Below, piece after piece: positions 29,663 through 38,914 of a stretch of DNA of 64,000 bases. The DNA is from a candidate division KSB1 bacterium (GTDB lineage Bacteria > Zhuqueibacterota > Zhuqueibacteria > Zhuqueibacterales > Zhuqueibacteraceae). A program made the translations under genes and the position numbers. A model generated the notes under the pieces. It was given only the letters and a program-made list of their open reading frames with translations. It was not told the origin of the DNA and made no database searches. The stretch spans positions 482,767-546,766 of the forward strand of contig JAPDPX010000005.1 of the NCBI GenBank assembly GCA_034506255.1, in the 5' to 3' direction. How positions within the stretch are numbered: the stretch's first letter is position 1; each line of letters starts with the position of its first letter.

Positions 29663-32236
29663 ATGAAGAAAATGCTGTTGCTCGCCGGCCTCGCACTGGC
29701 CGTCGTTGTGCTTGCGCTGCTCGCCATTCCAATTTTCTTCAAAGAGGACCTGATCGCCCTGATCAAGCGTGAAGCCGGCAAAAACCTCAACGCCACGCTG
29801 GAGTTCGAAGATCTCGGCTTGAATCTGTTTCAAAATTTTCCCGCCGTGACGGTGAATCTCGCCGGGCTGCGTCTGATCAATCACGCCCCTTTTGCCGGTG
29901 ACACCCTGGTGGCGTTGAAGAATTTTGAAACCAGCATCAATTTGATGAGCCTGTTCGGCGGCGGCCCGCTCGCAATCAATTCCTTCACATTGACCGAGCC
30001 GCGCCTGAACCTGATCATGTTGCAGGACAGCAGTGCGAATTGGGACATCATGCAAGCCGCGGCGCAGGAACAACCGGAAACTTCCGCCAGCAGTGGCTTG
30101 CGACTCGCCCTGCGCTCCTACGCGATCGCAAACGGTCACCTCCGCTACACTGATCAGACCTCGGGCACCACGGTCCTCGTGGCCGGTCTCAACCATCGCG
30201 GCAGCGGCGATTTCACCAGCGACCGCTTTCGCCTGCGCACCGACACCGACATGGCCGCGCTCAGCATGGGCGCCGGCGGGGTGAACTATTTGAGCAAAGT
30301 CCACACCCGGCTCAAGGCCGATTTCGACATCGATGCCGCCAACCGCAAATACACGCTCAGCGACAACGAATTGCGCCTGAACGAGCTCGTGCTCAAATTC
30401 GCCGGCACCATCGCGCGCACGGATACGGCCACCGATCTCGATCTCACCTTCAGCGCGCCACAGACAGATTTCAAAAACATCATCTCGCTCATTCCCGTGA
30501 TTTACAGCAAAGACTTCGCCGCCCTGCAATCCTCCGGACAACTGGCACTGGCGGGCTGGGTGAAAGGCCACTATAATGAAAAACAGGTTCCGGCTTTCGA
30601 GGTGAAACTGCAGATCACCGAGGGCAGGTTTCAATATCCGCAACTGCCTGCCGCGCTCAACAACGTCAATGTCGATCTGCTGGTGAACAACCCCGGCGGT
30701 GACCCCGACCGCACGATCATCGATCTCAAAAAATTCCACGTGGACTTGGGCAAGGATCCGTTTGACGCCACCGCGCTGGTGCAAACGCCGGTTTCCGATC
30801 CGCATGTCAGGGCGAATGCCAAAGGCCGGCTCAATCTCGACGAGATCAGGAATCTGGTTCAGCTCACACCGGGAACTGAACTTGGCGGGCTGGTCGATCT
30901 GGATCTGAACGTGAACGGCAAACGTTCCAGCCTCGAAAAAAATCAGTTCGACAAATTTCAGGCAGACGGCAAAGTTGCCGTCACGAATCTCGTTTACCAC
31001 ACCGCCGACCTGCCGGTGAAAGTTCAGGTCGGGCGGGCGCGCCTAGCGCTGTCGCCCGCCCATGTCACGCTCAGTGAATTCGACTGCCGGCTGGGCAACA
31101 GTGATGTTCGCGCCCATGGCACACTCGACAACGTGCTCCCCTTCGTGATGAAAGATGAAACCCTGAAAGGCACGCTCGCTCTGCAATCGAACTATTTCGA
31201 CCTGAACCCCTGGATGGCGGGGGAAAGCTCGGAATTGCGGGCCGTGCCCCTGCCGGCGAACATCGAATTCACCATGAATTCTGTCTTTCGCGAAATCTCA
31301 TATGGCAGATTGAAACTGCAAAATGTCAGCGGGGTGCTGCTGTTGAAGGACCGCACCCTCAATCTCATCGAGTTGCACATGAACATGCTGGGCGGCTCGG
31401 TGCTGGCCAATGGCTCCTACAGCACGCCCGAGCACGCGTTGCCGCGGTCGTTCTTCGCGATGAAAGTAGCCGGTCTCAGTTTCCCGCAGACCTTCGCGAG
31501 TTTTGTGACGGTGCAGAAATTCGCCCCGATCGCGCAAAGCCTGCAGGGTACTTTCAGCGCGGATTTCGAATTTGTTGCGGATCTGGACTCCACGCTGACA
31601 CCGGTGTTCAACACCCTGAGCAGCAAGGGTAGTTTGCACATCGCCAATGCTGCGCTGCGGGATTTCAGACCGCTGACCCGAATGGCTGAAGTGTTGAAAA
31701 TCGACCGGCTCAAGGAACTGGCACTCACCGATCTCAAACCTTCGTACAAAATCCGCGACGGCCGTTTTTATCTCGAGCCGCTGGCCTTCAATGCGGGCAA
31801 CCTGGCCTTCGTCATCTCCGGTTCGAATGGCCTCGATCAATCCGTGGACTATTCCGTCAAGCTGCGGGTGCCGGCCCGCGAGATGAACGCGCAAACCAGC
31901 GCCGTGGTGGGCAATCTCTTGAATCGCAAAGTGGACCTGCTGCAGAACGATTATGTCGATCTATCCGGCACCATAGGCGGCAGTGTGACGGATCCGCAGG
32001 TGAAGTTTTCCGCGGCGGAAGTGATCAAAGGCGCCACCGCACAAGTCACCGCGCTGCTCGCGCAAAAGGCCGGCGAGAAAAAGACCGCAGCCGCAGACAG
32101 CGTGAGCGCCGCGCTCGCCAAACAGAAGCTGGAGCTGGAGAAACGCAAGCAAGCCGCGGCCGACAGCGCGAAAAGAGAGGTGGAGCGTTTGAAGGAAGAA
32201 GCGAAGAGAAAGCTGAGGGGGTTGTTCCGGCCGTGA
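29663..32236 (+). CDS. AsmA-family inner-membrane/periplasmic lipid-transport protein
   Basis: The ATG at 29663 has GGAG eight bases upstream and is followed by one membrane helix (MKKMLLLAGLALAVVVLALL). A very long periplasmic part of repeating beta segments follows, with the AsmA N-terminal block (DLGLNLFQNFPAVTVNLAGL). A late DRLKELALTDLKPSYKIRDG block (about residues 683-702) matches the AsmA_2 region. The 857-residue protein ends with a charged coiled tail (about 805-857, KQKLELEKRKQAAADSAKRE). AsmA-like proteins are bridge-like lipid carriers between the two membranes. The neighbouring DUF1318 lipoprotein is a plausible outer-membrane partner. Confidence 0.87.
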   Translation: MKKMLLLAGLALAVVVLALLAIPIFFKEDLIALIKREAGKNLNATLEFEDLGLNLFQNFPAVTVNLAGLRLINHAPFAGDTLVALKNFETSINLMSLFGGGPLAINSFTLTEPRLNLIMLQDSSANWDIMQAAAQEQPETSASSGLRLALRSYAIANGHLRYTDQTSGTTVLVAGLNHRGSGDFTSDRFRLRTDTDMAALSMGAGGVNYLSKVHTRLKADFDIDAANRKYTLSDNELRLNELVLKFAGTIARTDTATDLDLTFSAPQTDFKNIISLIPVIYSKDFAALQSSGQLALAGWVKGHYNEKQVPAFEVKLQITEGRFQYPQLPAALNNVNVDLLVNNPGGDPDRTIIDLKKFHVDLGKDPFDATALVQTPVSDPHVRANAKGRLNLDEIRNLVQLTPGTELGGLVDLDLNVNGKRSSLEKNQFDKFQADGKVAVTNLVYHTADLPVKVQVGRARLALSPAHVTLSEFDCRLGNSDVRAHGTLDNVLPFVMKDETLKGTLALQSNYFDLNPWMAGESSELRAVPLPANIEFTMNSVFREISYGRLKLQNVSGVLLLKDRTLNLIELHMNMLGGSVLANGSYSTPEHALPRSFFAMKVAGLSFPQTFASFVTVQKFAPIAQSLQGTFSADFEFVADLDSTLTPVFNTLSSKGSLHIANAALRDFRPLTRMAEVLKIDRLKELALTDLKPSYKIRDGRFYLEPLAFNAGNLAFVISGSNGLDQSVDYSVKLRVPAREMNAQTSAVVGNLLNRKVDLLQNDYVDLSGTIGGSVTDPQVKFSAAEVIKGATAQVTALLAQKAGEKKTAAADSVSAALAKQKLELEKRKQAAADSAKREVERLKEEAKRKLRGLFRP

Positions 32237-32257
32237 GTCCAAGCTCCCCCGACCTAT

Positions 32258-32290
32258 CGGGCCCGGGGAACATGCCATGTCCCGGGCCCG
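32258..32290. terminator. Hairpin between convergent genes
   Basis: CGGGCCCGGGG...TCCCGGGCCCG forms a strong stem with one bulge. It has no T-run on either side, so terminator function is only suggested by its place between convergent genes. Confidence 0.35.
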
Positions 32291-32428
32291 GAGCACTCGA
32301 GTTGATGAAAAGGATGTTTTACCGCGGTGCTTTTGGGCACGGAACGGTGGCAAACGTTCCCTCCTGAAGGAGAAACCGCAAGATTTGTTTGCAGGGAATT
32401 GATGCGTCATAAGGCGCAGTCGGCGCCT

Positions 32429-35400
32429 TCATTTGATCAGCAGACATTTCCTCATCATTCTCACCCTCCCGGCTTGCAAGCGAATCCAGTACACGCCCGA
32501 CCCTGCGCCGTGCGCCTGCCACACCGCCGTGTGCACGCCTGCACTTTGCGGTTCATTGACCAACCTGGCGGCCAGTTGACCGTGAATGTTGTACACGGCC
32601 AAATCCACTGTGCTTGCCTCCGGCAGCGAATAGATGATTTGCGTCGACGGATTGAAGGGATTGGGGAAGTTTTGCAGCAAGGCATAATTATGCGGATAAA
32701 GCTCAGCTTCGCGCGCCTGCGCGGTCACGTATGATTTGTTGCCTGCCAGCAGTTTGAATTTTTTCTCTGTCAGATTTTTGACGGCAAATTCCAGGCAATT
32801 TTTGCTGCGCAGATCATAGGCGGTTTCGGTTTCCGTGTCGACAAGAAAGATCTCAAAATTTGCGGGGATTTGCGGCACGCCCTCGAATGTCAGCCGCAGC
32901 AATTCATCCGCGGGATTCACAAGGCAGGTGAATTCCCAGGTGTGTCCCTCGCCTGCAGGCCGGCGCACATCCGCTTTCAGCCCGCCCTCGATCTGATTTG
33001 GTTGAAATTGAATTTGCACCTGATTTGCCAGCCGCGGCGGCTGGTGTAAATCCCACGCATCAACGCCGTTTTCAGCCGCCGCATGCTGACCGGCAAAGTT
33101 GAAGCGGCTTTCGCTGCGGCCGGTGCTGGCGATGATCTGCACCAGCCAGTTCCCGCCCTCGTTGTTCGCCACCGTATGTGCGGCAACGCCCTCACTCAAA
33201 CCCGCCACGCCCGGATTGATGAGCAGCGTCGCGGCGCGTTGCAAATGAATCGCGCAGCCCTGCCACGGCTCCAAGCCCCTGCGATTGGGCTGCCAGTCGC
33301 CATTGTAGCTCCATAACTCGAAGGCCGCGCCGTCGGCGAGCCGCAGGCTGTCGTATGGAATCGCGAAGTTGAAGGGATTGCCGATCAGGCTCCAGCCGGC
33401 GGGCAGGGAGACCCGATGCGCACCCGAAATACTCATGGTTTTGCCGCTGCCAGTTTTCAGGCGAAAATTTTTGAGATTGACCAGCAGCGCGTAGCCCATG
33501 TCCGGCGCCATCGTGATCCCCTCAAAGCTGGGATATTCCTGCAATGTCCCCGTGCTGCGATTGCAGGCATACCAGCGGTATTTCGTCGCGTCCGGCGGCT
33601 CCAGCATGGGGTTGGCCATCACGAATGCCTGCGGCGATTTGTCGTCCAAATCCAGCGGCAGGGAGAAAAGGCGGTAATCATCCGCCTGCGTGTCTTTGGG
33701 CTGCACATGGGGGCTGATCAGGCCGTTGGCGCAGATCACACGCAGCGGGTAGCGCTTCGAAGTTGCGACATTGCCATGCACATCACGCGCGCTCAGGTAA
33801 AATTCTGCACCACGTGTGTTCATCACAATCGACGGCACATTGCGCAAATAGCTGCCGTCGGTTTGCAGATTCATTTCCTTGCTCAGGAAGCCCGCGTCAC
33901 CGCCAGCGCGATAGAAAAGCTGTACTGAAGTGATGCGGGACAGGTCGGTGACTTTGACGCGCACCGGTGCATCGGTGTTGAGCTCGACGAAGATCGGGTA
34001 GTTTGGCGTGTCGATGAATGGCGCCTGGGTGTCGCGCAAGGGCATCGCCGAGGCCTGGTTGGAGGCGGCGCTGGCCTGCCCGCTGGCATCGACGGCAGTG
34101 AGAAAGTAGGTGTAGGTTGCTCCGATCGTAAGATCGGAAAATGTCCGGCTTGTGCCGGCCCGAGCAGCCACCGAATCGAGCAAAGCCGCCGGGGTGCCTG
34201 CTTTGCCGCCATAAATGCGATAGCGCAGCAAATCCGCCTCCGCGTTGGCCTCCCAGGTGAGTGTGATTTGGCCGTGCGCCGGGCCGGGCATGGCTTGCAG
34301 ATTCTGCGGTGCCGCCGGCGGCGGATCTGTTGCAACCGGCATGGCCTCCACTTCGTTGGAAAAACCGCTCTCATTGAAATCACTGTCAACCGCGGTAATG
34401 CGAAAATAGCATGGCGTGCCATTGCTCAAGCCGGCAACAATTCTCGTTGTGTTCGCCGCGCCGTTGACTGAATCAATTTTGGTGGTGGGATGGGGCGACG
34501 TGCCGCCATAGATGCGATAGCGCAGAAAATCCGGTTCGGTGTTCGCCTGCCATGTGAGTGTGACTTGTTGGTCGCCGGCGGTGGCGGATAAACTTTGTGG
34601 CGTTGCGGGTTTCAAAGTGTCGCCGCCTTGCTCCACAACCGTGAGCAGCCGGTTCGGCGCGAGCGAAGTCAAAATTTGGACCCTGCCGGCGGGCCAGACG
34701 ATTTTTATCGAATCCACCGTTGTCGCATCCCCCAGCCCGAAATGTTGCACCAAATCATTTTGGCGGCGGAACCCATAACCGGCATTTATTTGACGGAGCT
34801 GTTTCCCGCCCCGGGTGGTCAATTCGATCCACGCACCCACTCCAAAGACATTCGACTGCACGCCTGTCAACTTGAGCTTCAGCCAGTTGTGCACGGCCGT
34901 GGTGTTGCGATAGAGGCGATCGGTGGGTTCTCCTGGATGGGTTGCAAAGTAAATATCCAGCCGGCCGTCATTGTCAAAATCAGCGATGGCGGGCGTATTG
35001 GCCTGCAGCAGCGAATCAAAGCCGGCGGAGGCGGTGAGGTCAGTGAATCTGTCATCGCCCTGGTTGCGGTAGATTGCGATTCCTCTCCGGATGGCATGGG
35101 GAATCAACACCAGGTCGAGCAATCCGTCGTTGTCGAAATCGGCGAAGGCACTTCCGTGAAAGCACGGTGCCGTCGGGTCCAGGCCTGAAGGTGCAATCAC
35201 TTCGGTAAAGGCGCCGTTGTTGTTCCGCAAGAGTCGAAGAGGGCCGCCCTCGTCATTGTTCCCGACGAGCAAATCGAGGTCACCATCGTTGTCATAGTCC
35301 GCGAATTCCGCACTGTGTGCATGATCCCAGGGCATGGTCAGGCCGGGCGTTCCGGCAATTTCGGTGAAGGTATTTCTTGCGTTGCGGAAAAAGTAATTTC

Positions 35401-36085
35401 TCGTCGGAGCGGTATTGGGAACCATGATGTCCATGTCGCCATCGCGATCGTAATCACCGGCGGCTATTCCGCGGGCATCGCTGAAAAATCCGCTGACACC
35501 AACGTTTGCGGTCAAATTATTGAAAGTGCGATTACCTTGATTTTTGAGGATGTAATTGCCGGGTTCCTTCACCGTGCCCAAAAACAAATCCAGAAAACCA
35601 TCATTGTCGAAGTCGAACCGGGTGGCAGCAGCCACGCGGGCGCTGATCGCAGCGAGATTGGAGGCAGGCGAAACATCTGTGAAACCGGCCTTGCCGTCAT
35701 TTTCGAACAAGAAACATGGGCACTGTTCAGTCGATGAGCTGTCGATACGCTCCCCACCGACGAACAAGTCCAGATCGCCATCCTGATCGTAGTCGCCAAG
35801 TACGCCAACAAACAGCATTTCATTACTGGGCAGTGCGGCCAGAGACGGCTGGACGATGAACCTGCCATGGCCGTCGTTGAGACAGAGCTTGTTCCCACTG
35901 CGCCCAATCGTCAGAATATCCGGATAACCATGGTTATTGAGGTCGGCAAACGCGACAGAGTTGGTTTGGCCGGCAGGACCGATCCCTGCGGAGAGGGTCA
36001 CATCTTCAAATGAGAATCCGGCTTGTTGTGCCGTCCAACGACTGCACAACAGCAACAGCATTGACAGGACGGTTGTTTTTCTCAT
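32429..36085 (-). CDS. Secreted CRTAC1-like FG-GAP/VCBS repeat protein with type IX sorting tail
   Basis: This 1218-residue protein has a signal peptide (MRKTTVLSMLLLLCSRWTAQ) followed by FG-GAP/VCBS repeats to about residue 400. These carry many calcium-loop lines such as DYDQDGDLDLFVG, DFDNDGFLDLFLG and DYDNDGDLDLLVG. An ASPIC/UnbV domain (about 405-490) follows, then two fibronectin type III domains (PQSLSATAGDQQVTLTW and PQNLQAMPGPAHGQITLTW). An Ig-like region and a C-terminal sorting domain beginning LLQNFPNPFNPSTQIIY complete it. It should be secreted and attached to the cell surface, perhaps for adhesion. AGGTG precedes the ATG by about six bases. An IS element sits 167 bases upstream of the start. 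Confidence 0.88.
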   Translation of the reverse strand: MRKTTVLSMLLLLCSRWTAQQAGFSFEDVTLSAGIGPAGQTNSVAFADLNNHGYPDILTIGRSGNKLCLNDGHGRFIVQPSLAALPSNEMLFVGVLGDYDQDGDLDLFVGGERIDSSSTEQCPCFLFENDGKAGFTDVSPASNLAAISARVAAATRFDFDNDGFLDLFLGTVKEPGNYILKNQGNRTFNNLTANVGVSGFFSDARGIAAGDYDRDGDMDIMVPNTAPTRNYFFRNARNTFTEIAGTPGLTMPWDHAHSAEFADYDNDGDLDLLVGNNDEGGPLRLLRNNNGAFTEVIAPSGLDPTAPCFHGSAFADFDNDGLLDLVLIPHAIRRGIAIYRNQGDDRFTDLTASAGFDSLLQANTPAIADFDNDGRLDIYFATHPGEPTDRLYRNTTAVHNWLKLKLTGVQSNVFGVGAWIELTTRGGKQLRQINAGYGFRRQNDLVQHFGLGDATTVDSIKIVWPAGRVQILTSLAPNRLLTVVEQGGDTLKPATPQSLSATAGDQQVTLTWQANTEPDFLRYRIYGGTSPHPTTKIDSVNGAANTTRIVAGLSNGTPCYFRITAVDSDFNESGFSNEVEAMPVATDPPPAAPQNLQAMPGPAHGQITLTWEANAEADLLRYRIYGGKAGTPAALLDSVAARAGTSRTFSDLTIGATYTYFLTAVDASGQASAASNQASAMPLRDTQAPFIDTPNYPIFVELNTDAPVRVKVTDLSRITSVQLFYRAGGDAGFLSKEMNLQTDGSYLRNVPSIVMNTRGAEFYLSARDVHGNVATSKRYPLRVICANGLISPHVQPKDTQADDYRLFSLPLDLDDKSPQAFVMANPMLEPPDATKYRWYACNRSTGTLQEYPSFEGITMAPDMGYALLVNLKNFRLKTGSGKTMSISGAHRVSLPAGWSLIGNPFNFAIPYDSLRLADGAAFELWSYNGDWQPNRRGLEPWQGCAIHLQRAATLLINPGVAGLSEGVAAHTVANNEGGNWLVQIIASTGRSESRFNFAGQHAAAENGVDAWDLHQPPRLANQVQIQFQPNQIEGGLKADVRRPAGEGHTWEFTCLVNPADELLRLTFEGVPQIPANFEIFLVDTETETAYDLRSKNCLEFAVKNLTEKKFKLLAGNKSYVTAQAREAELYPHNYALLQNFPNPFNPSTQIIYSLPEASTVDLAVYNIHGQLAARLVNEPQSAGVHTAVWQAHGAGSGVYWIRLQAGRVRMMRKCLLIK

Positions 36086-36249
36086 TTTGGCACCTGGGAT
36101 GCCTGTGAGAGGCATTGCCGGATCGTTTCAGGCTCTCTCGATGGTTTGATACCATTGTTTCCAACGACGAGCTCGAGTCGAACTCGCCGGCGTGCAGCCT
36201 TCGCAAAGGCGGTGCCGCCAAGACTCACACCCCCGCGATTGCAAGCGAC

Positions 36250-36252
36250 TAA
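36250..36252. repeat. Target-site duplication TAA (left) of the IS5-family element
   Basis: TAA at 36250-36252 is repeated at 37200-37202 directly outside the inverted repeats, a TNA-type duplication. Confidence 0.6.
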
Positions 36253-37199
36253 GAGTCTATCCGAAAACCAGAAGGTTCGTAATATCAACAACTAAAAGTG
36301 TGGCAAAAATACATACCAGCTTTTTATATTTATTTTTCCAGCTTTCATTGGCATGAATACCACTCATGCTAATGAATTCGACGTGAATCCCGAGTTCTTA
36401 CCCAGCGAAGAACTCTGGCAGCTCGTTGAAATGTTGCTGCCACTTTGGCCAGACAAACCAAAAGGTGGCAGACCACCGATGCCGGACAAACAAGCCTTCT
36501 TTGCCATCCACTATATCTTGGTGACCGGTATCCAGTGGAAGGCCTTGCCGCGCTCGCTCGGTGCGCCCAGCACCGTTCATGATCGTTTCCCAAAATGGGT
36601 GCGGTTGGGCCTGTTTTTGGATCTTTGGCGTCTGGGCGTGCATACTTATGACCATGTCCTCCCTCTGATGTGGGAGTGGCAAGTTATGGATGGTGCCATC
36701 ACGAAAGCCCCTCTGGGGGGCGAAAACACTGGCCCCAATCCCACCGATCGCGCCAGGCGAGGTACCAAACGGCATCTTCTGACCGATGGCCGGGGCATTC
36801 CGCTGGCACTGGTGGTGAGCGGAGCCAATCGTAATGATTTCAAAGAAACCAAAGCAGTGTTGGACAATCTCGTGATGGCACGCCCCCAACCGACCACACG
36901 CAAGCAACAAAACCTGTGTCTTGACAAAGGCTGTGATTATCCGGAAGTGGCGAAAATCGTGGCAGCATACGGTTACACCGCACACCTGCGGCGCCGCGGT
37001 GAAGAGCACGCTCAGGAAAAGAACATTCCGGGTTATCGCGCGCGGCACTGGGTGGTGGAACGCACACACAGGTGGATGAATAGAAATCGCCGGCTACTCA
37101 TTCGTTGGGAAAAGAAGACGGCCAATTATGAAGCCTTTCTCCATCTGGCGTGTGCGATCATTGCCGTTCGCAGTACCCTCGCGGTTTTCGGATAGGCTC
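36253..37199 (+). mobile_element. Complete IS5-family insertion sequence
   Basis: The 947-bp element is bounded by imperfect inverted repeats GAGTCTATCCGAAAACC and GGTTTTCGGATAGGCTC (16 of 17 match) and flanked by TAA duplications. It has one uninterrupted transposase gene whose stop lies in the right repeat. It lies between the start of the FG-GAP protein gene and a decayed PEGA gene. Confidence 0.87.
36353..37195 (+). CDS. IS5-family transposase (DDE)
   Basis: The 280-residue protein has the family order. An N-terminal DUF4096-like block (EELWQLVEMLLPLWPDKPKGGRP) is followed by DKQAFFAIHYILVTGIQW. The DDE core comprises WQVMDGAITKAP, the HLLTDGRGIPLALVVSGANRND block and, at the end, WVVERTHRWMNRNRRLLIRW with the final glutamate. 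It is in one frame, unlike relatives that need a frameshift. With intact ends and target duplications it may be active or recently active. The TNA-type duplication resembles the IS1031-like group; the subgroup is not certain. Confidence 0.93.
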   Translation: MNTTHANEFDVNPEFLPSEELWQLVEMLLPLWPDKPKGGRPPMPDKQAFFAIHYILVTGIQWKALPRSLGAPSTVHDRFPKWVRLGLFLDLWRLGVHTYDHVLPLMWEWQVMDGAITKAPLGGENTGPNPTDRARRGTKRHLLTDGRGIPLALVVSGANRNDFKETKAVLDNLVMARPQPTTRKQQNLCLDKGCDYPEVAKIVAAYGYTAHLRRRGEEHAQEKNIPGYRARHWVVERTHRWMNRNRRLLIRWEKKTANYEAFLHLACAIIAVRSTLAVFG

Positions 37200-37254
37200 T
37201 AAGCAGGGCGGAAACCGGCAAGATACGTCTCATGCTCGAAAGAAAGGGGGCGGA

Positions 37255-37335
37255 GGGCTTGGCGGACTGCCGCAGTCAGGGCTTCCCGCCTGCATGCAGA
37301 CAAGAGGTCGATGCGACACTTTCATTGTGATCAGG
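37255..37335 (+). repeat. Dispersed palindromic repeat, copy d
   Basis: CGCAGTCAGGGCTTCCCGCC, then GCAGACAAGAGGTC and GACACTTTCATTGTGAT, in the family order. Confidence 0.6.
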
Positions 37336-37340
37336 CGTAC

Positions 37341-38261
37341 TCTACCTCGGCGGCCAGGAAAAAGCCGGCAAAGGCGACTGCTTTCCTGCATTTGCCTCGC
37401 GGCCGTTGAGATAGACATACGCGGCGGTGCCAAGCGCTGCGCCGCCCACCCCGCCCGCCACCTACAGCCAGGTTCTCGATGATCCGGTCGCGAGCGACGC
37501 CAGCTCGGCATTCACCTGCAGATTGTCCTCCATGACCAGCGATCTCCGGCACAACCCTCATGTCGGATGACGAGGTTGATTTTGCGAGCGTGTGGTACGC
37601 TGCCGGCCAGCGGCGTTTTGCCCATGACTTTGCCATTGATGATCACCTGCGCGCCCGGGGGGTGGGAAAAAATCTTGAGTCGATGTTTGCGTCGTTCGCT
37701 GCCACTCGTTTGGGCGGGGCTGGTCACCTTCTCCGCGATCTCGAGCGCCAGTTTTTCCAGCACCGGCAGCAAGCCGTCAATTCTGCCGCGGTGGTCCTGC
37801 TTGAAGGACTGCTCCATCCGGCCCGAGGCAACATCGATCAGATGAATATTAATGGCATAGGTGCCGCCCACCTTGCCAATCGATCCGATCACGATCTTTC
37901 TCACATTCAATATCTGGCCCGCTTCGACCGCGCATTACTGCAGGGTGCACCCCGTCATTTGAAAACCCTGCTCCGCCAGCGTTCTGTCCATATACTCACG
38001 ATCAACCACCACAAAGGCATCCGTCTTGACCAATTCATTGCGCAAGCGATCGCTCAACGTGGCGGTTTCGTTTGCATCGACACCCCGGCTTTCCAGATTC
38101 AACACCGCAATCTGTGGTTTGGCCACTGAAACGGTCTGGCTCCGACAGGCTGGTGCTGCCAGAAACAGCGCGAACAACAGGCCGGCCGCAATCATGCTGG
38201 GTGCAACCAACCGGGGATGTCGTGACAGAGCGAGTGTTTGCAGGGTCAGGAGAATTCGCAT
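37341..38261 (-). pseudogene. Decayed CsgG-like/PEGA-domain membrane protein gene
   Basis: The start at 38261 gives a long signal region (MRILLTLQTLALSRHPRLVA, then a hydrophobic helix). A CsgG-like fold follows (KPQIAVLNLESRGVDANETA, RNELVKTDAFVVVDREYMDR) up to QGFQMTGCTLQ. There a TAA (37935-37937) interrupts the frame; the same frame continues as CAVEAGQILNVRKIVIGSIGK. A PEGA domain (PPGAQVIINGKVMGKTPLAG) follows, then a frameshift near 37550. In the shifted frame lie DNLQVNAELA, a further TAG (37462-37464) and a VAGGVGGAALGTAAYVYL membrane helix. The gene is therefore broken three times. Intact relatives are lipid-envelope proteins of unknown function. Confidence 0.75.
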
Positions 38262-38914
38262 GAGTTTGTGTCCAACGATGGTCATTTGCCAGCGGCCAGG
38301 CATCGTGTGCGTGCCCATCCGTGCGGCGGTGGGGAGATCGCACAATATTTACCGGCAGTCGCTGTAAACTGCGCTCATGGCCGTCTGCGTGCCGGCGCCG
38401 CGAGTCAACGCCGCGGCATGAGCCATCCTTTGTGTGGGTAGCCCCCGTTTACCAACCGGTTACACCGGTGGCGCCTCCCGGTGGATGCCTTATCGCGGTG
38501 ATTCAGAGAATTCCTCGCAAAAGGACAATGCGCGGAACGCTCCCTCGCGGAGGGCTGTGGCGTCGTACCGGCCCCGTTGGCCGTTGCTTTTTCCATGTCG
38601 TCTGAATATCTTTCGGGCAAATTTTTCAAGGATGCAACCACGCCGGAGGGTCAACCGACCCCCGCCATTTGCCGCTGCGCCAGCCCTCTGCCGCCTGCGA
38701 GGACGAAAGCCTTCTGTGTGTTCAATCGCGTGCGCACCGCGCAAACAGGGGCATGCCGGCGCGTTTTCACTCGCAGCGAGCGTGGTGGCGGAGCGCAACT
38801 TGTGCCGGTTGGGGAAACGCCAGTTGCTGGCGGGCAGGGTGGTGGCGGTGTTGCCGGCCCAAAGCTGTTGCCTCGGCTGCAGGCGCACGCGTCCGCACGA
38901 AACTTCCTCAAAAA
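38262..38914. other. Intergenic interval before the SLBB gene
   Basis: About 650 bases with no supportable gene. A small palindrome (AACCGGTTACACCGGTGG) lies near 38454. The SLBB frame is open across the right part, but the residues there show no domain. Confidence 0.5.

Noticed and set aside
29561..31000. 479-codon minus-strand frame opposite the AsmA gene
   Set aside because: It is a shadow of a well-supported gene and shows no family pattern.
36086..36252. Possible structured leader or riboswitch upstream of the FG-GAP gene
   Set aside because: Some stems can be drawn, for example around TTGGCGGCACCGCC, but no known riboswitch consensus was satisfied.
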